64,000 nucleotides of DNA from Mortierella alpina (taxonomy: Eukaryota > Mortierellomycota > Mortierellomycetes > Mortierellales > Mortierellaceae). Numbering within the stretch: the stretch's first letter is position 1; every line of letters begins with the position of its first letter. Shown piece by piece: positions 1 to 10,243 of this stretch. The stretch lies in the NCBI GenBank assembly GCA_029449245.1, contig JANATF010000010.1, positions 1,302,001-1,366,000 on the forward strand, read 5' to 3'. The position numbers and the translations under genes were made by a program. The notes under the pieces were generated by a model, which had not been told where the DNA came from, searched no databases, and saw nothing but the letters and a program-made list of their open reading frames with translations.

Positions 1-1104
1 ACATTCGATCGAGGACATCATGCATTCATCTATGATTCATCTGATCGACAGGTCCAAGATCCACAGTTTTTGAAGAAGGGTCAACGAGGCATTGTCGGGA
101 TCGGATTTACAGGACCACTCTGTGTTGAGACGTGTCTGCGGATTCACCCCAGATGGGTCATTTCACAGTGAAAGACAAAGGCAATACTATTGCCATCGTT
201 AGAGTCACCACACGCATGGCATCGAGAATTTGAAATAGTGGTATTTGGTCAACCTGATGAGCGATAAAAAATCCGCGATTTCCTGGAGAGTATCTCAGCG
301 ACATTGATGTTCACAATGATCATCGCGAGCGTCGAAGGAGTGGCAGGATTGGACTGGTGTGGAAAGAATGTAGCAAAGGCATAGTTTTCACTGGAAGTGA
401 GAGCATTTCACCCTCCAACAATCCCGCAACTCAGAACACTAGTTTTGTCTCCCTAAACTTTGGTCTGGTTGGGCTCCTGCAGAGCTTACAGAAAGTTTTC
501 TTTTCTTATGAGCCAAGGCCCCTATCCCTCAGGACGCGCTTATGCGTGATTGTCCCATCACTTTTTTTTCCCCAGTGGCGGTCCAGGAGACGATGCGTAT
601 TTTTGGACTTTTCTCAGAGTGCAGCGTGCTGACCGTAAGTAGACCGAAAGAATGAGATGCCCCCTTGATCTATGCGCAACTTGTGAAAACACACCCAGAA
701 CTGTAACCACCCTTGCTTGCTTCCCTTCCTTTTAAGCGCCGAAAGACCATCATGCTGCCAGCGCGTACGCGTGATTGTCCCATCACCTTTCTTTTTTCCA
801 GTGGCCGTCGTCCAGGAGACGATAATTTTTGGACTTCTCCTTGATGCCCCTCATTTTCAAACCTTTGCCTCTCCCTCATTGTATGTTCAGGCCGTGCCCT
901 TGATCTATGAGCCGTGAAAACACACCCAGGGCTAACAAGAACTTTGACACCCTTGACTCCTCCTCGCCTAAAAGTGTAGCACTACGCCATGATGCTGCCG
1001 GCGCGTATAAGTATGTGGTCTTTTTCAGACAACCCAGCCAGTACAGTATCAGTACAACTTATCCTCCATCCGCAAACTTCCACTGCTACGTCTCTGATTG
1101 CAAC
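1..1104. other. Upstream region with imperfect tandem repeats
   Basis: No convincing gene is seen in the first 1.1 kb. Short open frames here lack family resemblance and splice logic. From about 530 to 1010 the sequence is an imperfect tandem repeat of roughly 230-240 bp. The phrase cgtgattgtcccatcac occurs near 545 and 770, 'ccaggagacgat' follows each, and 'cccttgatctatg' occurs near 662 and 898. The repeats lie directly before the secreted DUF3712-type gene and probably belong to its promoter or 5' flank. Confidence 0.5.
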
Positions 1105-2515
1105 ATGAAAACTTCGCGTTCTACTACCCTATGGACTGTGGCCATGGCTGCCACAGCGATGTCCATTCCAATCATGATGAAGCGTGGCGACCCGGCGGGT
1201 TTCTTCGATTGCATTGTAAAGTAAGTCAATTAGGCCTTCTCTCCTCTTCCTGCCTGTTGTTCAACCTGTTCTCTCGTGCAGATCAAATTCTAAAACGCGC
1301 ATTGACCTTTGCTTTACGTAGTTCTTTGAAGTCGGGCAAATGGCAGTGTGATGCAGCCATCATGAGTGTAAGAAGTAAATAGTAACTTGTCGCGTGTTCA
1401 TGTTTGGGTCCTGTCCTAATCAAATTGCCGTATGCTCATTCCCAGATGGACCTTGGCATCGTCACAAATGTTATGGTTATGCCCTTGACCATTGAAATCG
1501 GAACCCAAGTTGGCGCTGAATTCAAAATCTCCTCGTCAAGTTTGCAAGCCAATGTTATCAGTCCACCTGCTGTGTTAGGCGCTTGGCCTTTGACGCAATC
1601 CAAAGAACGTGTAAGTCTGCACTGGATGTTGCAGTCTTTGAAGTGGGCTGTACTGATACTTATGTGATTTTTTATCTTCTATTGATGCATGATACTTGTT
1701 ATCTTGTCCCATGCTCTCTGGCAGGCCGACCTAGTGGTAAGGGTGAATTCAGGCACTGACTCAATGTGTAAATTGGAGATCAACATGACTGATGACCTTA
1801 CAACTTTTATTGCTGGGTGTAGTACAATGGCAAGAAAATAGCCTCTTTCGAGACAGCCATGTCTCCCACGACGGTCGCGGGTAACAAAGTGTCATCTGTC
1901 TTGCCATCCGCTGATCTCTCCATCATCGTTGGGGCTGAAAACGATTTCTCTACTTTTATCGCGGGATTGCTCGAGCTGAAATCAGTCGCTTTCAGGCTCA
2001 CGGGAACATTGGATGCCACGCTTGAGTTGCCTGCGGGGTTTCCGCCAACGCCGACTGCGTTCAATATTCTGGGGCTCGCCTTCGACTCTCCCATCACCTT
2101 GGCTGGCTGTGACGGCTTCCCCGGCATCAAGTTCTCACAGCTGATCAGCTTCACGCAAGACGCAGCTTCCAAGAAGTATACCCTTGTAGCTCAAATCAGC
2201 ATCAACAATCCCTCAGATCTGGTGGTCAAGCTTGGCGAGCTCAGTTTTCTGACTACGGACGCGAATGGCAAACCCATTGGCACGTCGGTTTTCAAGGACT
2301 TTCACCTCGAGCGTGGACTGAACACACTCACAGTGACAACGACTGCTGAAGCGGCCAACCTCGATGGGCTGTTGACACCTCTGACCACGACAGGTGGTAC
2401 ATTCCGTCTCTCCGGGTCTAAAGAATCGAGCAAGAGCCAGCTCTTGGCCAATGGCTTGTTGAATTTCGAGGTGACAATCGAAGTCCCTAAGCTTCCAAAG
2501 CCATCGTCGGCGTAA
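1105..2515 (+). CDS. Secreted DUF3712 / LEA-like domain protein
   Basis: Five exons are inferred: 1105-1220, 1322-1367, 1446-1610, 1725-1736 and 1823-2515, giving about 343 residues with all phases consistent. The start at 1105 opens a signal-peptide-like N-terminus (MKTSRSTTLWTVAMAATAMS). The long last exon has alternating hydrophobic beta-strands, including 'SADLSIIVGAEND' and 'LVAQISINNPSDLVVKLGELSF', typical of the fungal DUF3712 family, which is related to LEA type 2 domains. Exon 4 is only 12 nt and encodes ADLV. It joins exon 5 to give 'ADLVYNGKKIASF', which fits the family pattern. Members are usually extracellular or cell-wall associated and their biochemical role is unknown. The first two introns are the least certain part. 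The family call is from recognition, not a search. Confidence 0.75.
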
Positions 2516-3252
2516 TCGCATGGCTCGTCCATGATTGTAATAGTTTAATAGGTTAGGGGAAGCAAATACATGTCCTGACATGTCTTGACAGCTCAAAGAC
2601 CCTTTTTTCTTTTTCTTTCTTTCGCTTTTTCATTTCTGAGGCCTGTTGCAAGGACATGTTGGGGCTGTGGCGCTGGACCCTGAGGCGGTGTTTTTGGAGA
2701 GGAGGCCGCTGCGTCCGTACCGTATCCGCATTGTAGCACAACGGTGCGTGTGTTGCCAGGGTGTTGGGGGTAAATGAGCTGCAAATGCAATTTGGCCGCT
2801 TCGAGTTTGAGAGCCCACGATAAGGTTGGTACCCTGCATTTCATGTCGCCTGTGTCTTTCTTTGCCTCTTGTCCTGCGGCTCGCTGACAGCAGCAGTGGG
2901 AGACGAGCTTCATGCTCAGCCAGACAGCTCCTCTGCATACTCTGTCGTCGGGTGCTTCTTGGGCGTCTCACTCGTTTTGCCTTTTTCCCCTTCCCGCCTC
3001 TTTCGATCCATTCATTCATTCATTCATTCATTCATTCTCTCATTCTCTCAGCTCATTCTCTCGCATTCTCTCTCACTCTCACACTCTCATTCTCTCACAC
3101 TCTCATTCTCTCACATTCTCTCTCACTCTCACTTTCTCTCTCTCTCTCTCCCATTTCTCTCTCATTCGCCTTCTCTTTCTCTTCATTCCTCGACCGCATA
3201 GCCTGTGCCACCATTCTCTTCCTCTTGACCCCACGGCCGTTTCTTTCAGTGC
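2516..3252. other. Intergenic region with CATT and CT microsatellites
   Basis: No gene is supported. About 3005-3180 is low-complexity: an ATTC tetranucleotide run followed by CT/CA-rich repeats. Several overlapping open frames in it (Ser/His/Leu-rich) are products of the repeat. A 5' exon with the signal peptide of the next gene could lie here but could not be located. Confidence 0.5.
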
Positions 3253-5622
3253 ATGGGGGGCCTACAGTTCGTATGCGTCACCTATAGTGGGAGCCGTTTG
3301 ATCGGCATGTCCTACGCAAACTATGTGGACGTCGACCCTTACTTGCCTCAAGATCAGTTCGTCGTTCTTGTCCAGTCCAACCCCAACCCCACCAGCCTCG
3401 AAAACATCCACTGGTCTCTCCTTGCTGTCACAGAGAGACCCACCTCCTTCCCTCAGGATCATTCTCCGCTCGTCTGCAATGTGAACCAAAACACAGGGGT
3501 GTTCTCTATGATGTCCAACTTCAGCGAATCCACCCCCACACAACCCATCAAGAACCCACGGCCACCAGGCGGATTCCAGTACGACCCCAGGACAAACCTC
3601 TGGTCCAACTTCACGCTCGCCCCGGGCTATCTTTGGGGCGATGTCGAACCGACGTTCGACCTCTTCCAGTGGCCCAACACGGACACACTCGTGCAAGTGA
3701 ACATTGGTGCCTCGAACACTGTCAACCTGGGTGTCATGGAGACCAGCGGGAATGGGACCCGCCAGTTCGTCAACGCAGCCAGTTGGTCGTTGGTATGTAT
3801 AAACAGTGGGCTACGTGCGACAGGACAAGCGGAACTCCCCAGCTCTTATGTTTCAGTCCGGTTCCCTTCCTTCTTAATCTTTGAATGTCTCGCTGTTTTT
3901 TTTCCAGTCCAGACTGACCGATGTAAAATCTTGCCACCCGATCTGCGGTTGCTTAGGACCCCCATACGTACGGGTACCCCAGGCAGCTAATCTACACCAA
4001 GGATGCGATCTTTCAGTTCGGCAGCGTTGTCAACAACAACGCCACCGGGTCTCTCCGATACATTCTCACCAAGATCCCACTTACCGGAACACCACAAACC
4101 TTCCAGCCGCCGGCTGCGCTGACGGTGTACAATGCTACAAGCCTTAGCCAATGCGCCTCCAGGAACCTTGTCCCCAAGTATTACAAGGGTACACTGTACA
4201 TGTTCTGCCAGGTATGAGACCCTGAGCCCAGCATTCGCTGCATGGTTTTTTTATACATATATTCTTTCCATTGTACAGTACACTTGCGGGCAATTCTGGT
4301 CTTTATTAATATTTTTCTTGGTACAATCTTGCGCTCCACCTTAGTCGCCGGATAGATATTCGGCTTTTGGCTCTGGATTGGGTATGGTATTGAAGGACGA
4401 CGCAAGTCCAGAGACTGGATTCAGCGCTCCTTCCTTCATCGATATCTCCATTCTGGCCGAGGCTCTAATTCAACCTATTGGGGACAAGGAAAGCAACACT
4501 CTGTTTGCATATGCAGTGGATGTCACCTCCATGCCAGTGTACGCAATTGATCTGACAGACGCCGGCTTTGGAAATTCCACATATGTTTATGAATACCCCA
4601 GCATCTCCGAGCCATATGGATACTCTTTCACGATACCACCGGATCATAGGCCAGCGATTATAGGCGGCTCTGTCGCAGGAGCTCTTGTTCTGCTGGCTCT
4701 GGTGCTCTATTTCGTGTTCCGGAGGCGCTGGCCTGTTTGGAAGAGGAAGCTGGGGGCTAGGATCGTGGAGATGATGATGAAAGATCAAGATGGACACCAT
4801 GGAAATGACGCTGGCGACAAGGATGGTGTGTACAAGATCGAAGATACATCTCGGCCCCACAGCTTTGATGAGGATGTAGGAGATAAGATCCTTGTGACCG
4901 AGGACATGGAGGCCAGTTTGGTCAATTTAAAGACGGCAGAATATATGAGCGACGTTCCACTTCAGCGTCATCCTCGTCCAGGCATCGTGACAACACTGGT
5001 GACGGACAGCACCTTGGGATCCGAGGACGATGATACAGAGACCATTGGCGGTGATTCACGGTCCGGATCTGAGGGCGGAAGACGTTCACGTGGATCGATG
5101 GGCTCATCAAGAACATCGTTGTTTCAACGGCGATCGTCTTTGGAACGGACACCCTCCCGCACGATGTCTCCTCCATCAGCAAACCTTCCCACCCGCCCGC
5201 GGCCAGCATTACTGGACCCCACACCAGCAACGACACAACAACCATCCATCCTTCCACTACCGTTGGCGACCTCAGCCAGGGCCCAGCACCGTCCAACTGC
5301 GCCTGAGCTATATACCCCATCTCCTTCTAATCTATCAGGTGGATTCCAACCTTGGCCGTCGCCTTCGTCATACGCTCCTGCTGAATCTCAGATTGCACGT
5401 TCAGCCCTAGGGAACACACCGTCTGTGACAATACACGCAGCCGACGATGGGATGGAACTGGCGGAGGTGGCGCCGCCTTACACCCAAGGCAATCCAGACC
5501 TTTCAATGCTGCACCGGCCTTCCTTCCCTGCGCCTCCCACGCCAACGGCACCCGTATTTGTACTGGAGGAACTGAGGAGTTATGAAGGAGCCCGGCCACG
5601 GTCGCCCGCAGCAATCCTGTAA
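3253..5622 (+). CDS. Single-pass membrane protein with extracellular glycosylated domain and Ser/Pro-rich tail
   Basis: Exons 3253-3792, 3987-4211 and 4345-5622 join in phase 0 to give about 680 residues. Residues 1 to about 358 look extracellular, with many N-x-S/T sites and Trp/Tyr-rich strands. A single transmembrane helix lies near residues 359-380 (AIIGGSVAGALVLLALVLYF) and is followed by a stop-transfer RRRWPVWKRK. The remaining 300 residues are a cytoplasmic tail rich in Ser, Pro and acidic residues. The layout resembles surface sensor-like proteins common in Mortierella, but I do not recognise a named family. The true start may be upstream: a type I protein needs a signal peptide, and 3253 lies just after a plausible acceptor (tttctttcag). 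No function is assigned. Confidence 0.7.
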
Positions 5623-5770
5623 ACTATAGCCTAACCGACCATAGATGCAAAATCGTTAGTGTACTATACGTGATTCTCCACTATCATACAAATGTTTCCA
5701 GAACTGAAAAAAAAGAAAAAAAAAAGGTTACCTTGCGACTATAAATTTTCTTCGTGAGGTCAACCCACGA
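5623..5770. other. Short convergent intergenic spacer, candidate 3' guide-RNA site
   Basis: Only 148 bp separate the stop of the membrane-protein gene (+) from the stop of the Fanzor fusion gene (-). It contains an A-rich tract near 5707-5727. In characterised Fanzor systems the guide RNA is transcribed from the 3' end of the nuclease locus, so this spacer and the adjacent 3' end of the gene are where such an RNA would be expected. That is inference; no structure was computed. Confidence 0.25.
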
Positions 5771-8700
5771 CTACGTGCGAGAGAGCGCTGCGGGGCGCCG
5801 CCGTGTTGTGAGCCAACTACGGCCGATGCGGGCGATGTTATGACCGCCCAGGGTATCCCTGTGGATAAACCTGTTGCATGCTGGAGTCACGCAAAAACAT
5901 GACCGCATCGTGGGCTTGGCGACCCAAGCATCGCAGCTCGGGCAGATTGACGAGGTCCTAAACTCGTCCGCAACAACAACGACATGGCCAAGCGCTGTTG
6001 CCTACAGAGGGTGGTCAAGCGTGCGAAAAATGGTGTCAGCATTATCATCTATGCACGCGTACTGTGTGCATCATGCAATAAAGCCGCAAAAGAAGAGCAA
6101 CTTGGACGTGTTACCTTTTTGTAGAAGAAGCCCATCAACGAAGTGTGAAGAGACGACAGCTTTGTGTGGGTGTTGAACCGAGCACTCCCGTACACAAACA
6201 AAGTCTTCTTCATACCAGGGACCACCCTCCTGTGCAGCTGGTTCATCTCCCCGTCGAGGAGTGCTAGCCTGAGCAGACCGGTGACGGCCAAATCATACTC
6301 GGCTCGAAATGCCTTTCGGCGCGCCCAGTTTCTCTTCTTGTAGGTATTGCAAGAGTAAAACTCGCGCAGCTTCAGAAAGGCTCTCTCCCACGCTCGGAGG
6401 TGCTCCTTGACCGCTTGGAATCTTCCATCGCCGAAACCAACCATCCTGTTCTGGATATCGTTGATGGACCCGTTGGACTGAAACGCAGCAGCCAACCTGG
6501 GGGCTGGGTGGGATCTGGGAATGGGCGGTGGCTCCTCCTTGAGCTGGTTCATCACATAACGATCCCGGAAGATGGGCGCGTAAAGGGCTGCGCGCTTGAC
6601 CGTGAGGACAGCGACCTTGTTCGGCATCGTAGGATCGATGTTGATGCCGCAGCCCGCTGCTGACACGACCTCTCCGGGGTCAATACCCACCACAGGGACA
6701 TTGAGGAGGTTGGCGCCGAACGCATTGGTGATGTCTTGCGGAAGAGGGAACATCTTCTCGATGTCCTCGATCACGTTCTCTGTCTCCGGCATGTGGAATC
6801 TTTCAGGAGGAGGACAAGGCTTGCGAAGATCAAACGCCAGGACTTGGAACTCGCGGCCGTTGGTTCGTATCATCCCCTGCGGCACATAATACAACGTTTG
6901 TGCTGCACTCGTAGGCAGAGCCGGCGGACTTTCCTGGAAATTTTGGCCGCTTTGCCGTGCCCTAGACCGACGTTGGCGGAAGGCCACAACTGCGGCGGTA
7001 TAGTTCCGGAGGTTGGGCAAGACAAACACATCGGGAAATAGGAAAGGGGCAGGGGCGGGTGCGGGGGGGCCAGCCGCCGGAGCAGGGCCAGCCACAGGAG
7101 CAGGGCCAGTCGCAGGAGCAGGGCCAGCCGCAGGAGCAGGAGCAGCGCCGCCACCAGCCGCAGGGGCAGGAGCAGGAGTGCTCATACCAGGCCAGGCCCC
7201 CCCTAGCACCAATTGGTTCATCGAGATTCGCTTCTTATCGTATGAGGACAGACGAGCCTTGCGTTGGTTGCCAGGGACTAGTTGGCCAAAGAAGAGCATC
7301 TCGACCACTTGGCCGGTGTTTTGGGTCATGGCCTGTGCCTGCTGACGCGTGCAGAGGGTTTCTGCAGCCTCTCGACGAACCTTGCTCCATTTTGCGGGAT
7401 TTCTCGAGCTGTTAGGTGTCCACAACAAGTCCACAAGAGAAGTCTCTGATAACGTCATGAACGTATCCTCGAGTTTAGCCTGAGGAGTGAATGCAATGCG
7501 CTCAAGTGGCGGCAATCTCTGGTTCATACTCCAAAACCTCCAAATAAGATCGACAGTACTGATGTTGGAGCCGTCCAGCCCAACTTCTGGGCCACTGTTG
7601 CATGCAAGAGCCTTTAGTCATATTCAAGATGGTAGAGGAGAGAAGAAAAAAATAAGCCTAGTCAGTAGGTGTGTGCAAATCAAGGGTGGTTTCCAAAAGA
7701 ATAACGAAATACAAAAAAAACACCAGACATTACCTTAACATTCAGGCTCGGAAACAGCTCAATAAAGTGGCGCCGCACCAGATTGCCAACCTCTCTTGCC
7801 ATCTCTTCTCTTGAGTGTTTTTCAGCCGCAGACTTTGACACGAAGATCACTGGATCGTGCTCGAGATGTCGCACAAGGAACTTGACCATATCCCACGCTA
7901 TCTGCTGCCTGTCGTCGCTCGGCGGCCTTCCACCGCCTGCTGCTATACGTTCGGCTAAGGATGGGACAGGAGGTGGAGTAGGCGGAGGAGCAGTTCCTGC
8001 ATCGGCATGGGGGGTGGCGAGGCCCTCGACTCTGCGACGCTTTTGTAGATGGCCATTGCCTATGGTTATCTTGGGCAACATCTGGCTTGTGCTCGCGAAA
8101 AGACTTGCCATGTTCTGGCAGATTACCTGCATGTCGTTCGTACTGAGGAGTGGATCTAGCCACCGCTGGCGATATGCCACGTCCCATGCTGAATTGGAGT
8201 TGTAATTTTCCAGTCTGATGGAGATGTAAAGAGCAATAGCCTGCAGCATGTAGGACCGAATGTTGTTCAGCGCTGTCACGGCATCGTTGATGGTCTTTTC
8301 CATAAGGGATCTCTGGTCGTCGTTGAGGGCAACGCCGACAGGTCCTACGGCATGCCGAAGCTTGGCCTTCAATGACCCCACAGACAGTGTTGAGGTCCGG
8401 AAGACTCTTTCCATCGCATGCTTGTAAGTTGTGATTGGCCTGTGAGTCCTCGGTGGGCCTGCTGGCGCTTGCGCCTGGACGGGCCGCGCGGCTCCACGTC
8501 GGACACGGGCAGGGGCAGGGTCCGCTCTAACCACTATGCCCGTTTTGGGTCGAGGACGGCGGACTTGAAAATGCGTCCCACCCTGCGTCTGGAGGTAGTT
8601 GGCGGGCATTCTTGCACCTAGCGTGAAGTCGTTGATAATCTTTCGATTATATCGCGGTCGATCGGCTTGAGGACTGACAGAGTCGTAGCGGTCAACATGC

Positions 8701-10243
8701 GGCGGACTGATGCCACAAAAGAGGAAGCGCAGGGTGAAAAAAGACAAAAACTGTTGGTGAGATCTCTTTGTACCTGTCATTAAGAACCATCCACCTAATA
8801 CATGACACCATGGCTCAAGAACAAAACATACCTGTGCGCTCCAGACTTGGCAAGCACAACCGGTGCTGGCAGAGCAGGTGGTGGCAGAGCAGGTGGTGGC
8901 AGAGCAGGTGCTGGCAGAGCAGGTGCTGGGGGTGGAGGAGGGAGTGGAGTAGGGGGAACACGAGTTCGCCGCCAGCGGCCTTGATGCACTTGTGAGTGCG
9001 CCGGGCGACCAGCCCGCCGCATTGTGATCTTGACTCTCTCCAAGTCCACGAGCCTTTGCAACACCGCCTGGTTGATATTGGGGGGCTGCATCACAGCGCC
9101 TGGTGCAGCTGGAGCAGGGCCTGGTACAGCTGGAGCGGGACCTGGTATAGCTGGAATGGGAGTTTGCGTCAAGCCTGCAAACACAGAAATGGCATCTGTA
9201 AAGTTCAGAATGGGTGCAGCGGGAGCAGCTGCACCAGTGACGCTGGTGATGTAAGTGTTGACCACGGTTGTCATAGTTGCGTGGGCGGTGGCGACATTAG
9301 TGCCGGCGACGGGAGCGTGGCGACGAAGCTGGGGGGCCAACTCTTTGGCTATTTCTAGGTTCGTGGCGATACCGTAGTTGGTAAACTGGTCGTTGTAGTC
9401 GTTGTGAGTGACGATGCCGATGAGCAACAGCTGAAGGTCATTCACCTGCAGGCGTTCGAGGACTTTTTGCTTGTTGAAGAGCTGGAACTTGTTCTTCTTG
9501 TTAAAGACTGGGCGGATGAGTTCTCGCACAGACGGGTACACAAACAGATCAGAGTCGTTGCTCAAGGCATACACTTGCTGCCCTAGCTGGTAATGTTCCA
9601 AGCAATGTCGAGCTATGCATGGGTCGGCCTCGAAGAGGCACTGGTGAACGCGCCAGCCTTTGTCCTGTAGGAAGTTGCACATAGTCCGTAGCACTTCCCG
9701 GGGAACATGCAAAAGACTCTTGGCCTTTCTCTCTATCGCCTCAATGTTGCGCTTACGCAGACGAGGAGGCCGCTGCTGTTGCTGCTGCTGTGGTCCTTGC
9801 GGGGTCTGAACAAAGAGTGCGTTCAGCTGTCCCAGACCTCTGGTGTTCCTTGCATCTCGAGCAGCGTGCTCGTGCCGCTTTTCATTCGGGCGATCACCAT
9901 CGAGGTGAATGGTAGTACGGGTTTGGTCGAGTCCGATCGCCTCGAATTTTTTGTGGAGTGCCTCAGCGATGTATAGAAGGCGTGCATCGCGTTGTTGTGC
10001 TTGTCTCCCAGAATTAAAGGCGATGCGAATATTTGCGCCTGCAGTTGCGAGTGCGATGTCGAGTGGCGACTGCCTGGCGACTTTGGCGGCCTCTTCTTGG
10101 AGAAGTTTGAAGTAGAGGGCGCGTATCAAAGCGAAATACGTGCCCATCAAGTCGATGTGCACAATTTTGTCGGCGAAGGAATGAACGTCGTCCTTGGGGA
10201 CATTGGCGTCGTTCAGCAAAGAGGGAAGACCTCTGACACCCAT
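5771..10243 (-). CDS. FEN1/XPG-like nuclease fused to Fanzor (eukaryotic TnpB) RNA-guided nuclease
   Basis: Exons (- strand) 10243-8832, 8706-7734, 7611-6115 and 6001-5771 join with matching phases into 1,370 codons. Residues 1 to about 305 form an XPG/FEN1-type domain: MGVRGLPSLL start, D31, 'HLDGD' (D115), 'FEADP' (E205, D207), 'SNDSD' (D230, D232) and 'HNDYN' (D282), so all seven metal-ligand acids are present. Pro/Ala-rich linkers follow (about 440-465 and 940-985). The C-terminal half is Fanzor-like: RuvC-I 'VVGIDPG' (D1106), 'ADEFRTSSICPSC' (E1307), further zinc-ribbon cysteines (1329, 1331, 1336) and 'FIHRDTLGGHNIA' (D1343). The glutamate beside the zinc ribbon fits the rearranged RuvC site known in Fanzors. 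Nuclear DNA or RNA cleavage is expected but unproven. Two separate adjacent genes remain possible, though the first exon reaches its stop only inside what looks like an intron. Confidence 0.85.

Noticed and set aside
2826-3301. Overlapping Ser/His/Leu-rich open frames
   Set aside because: They are translations of the ATTC and CT microsatellites, with no family resemblance.
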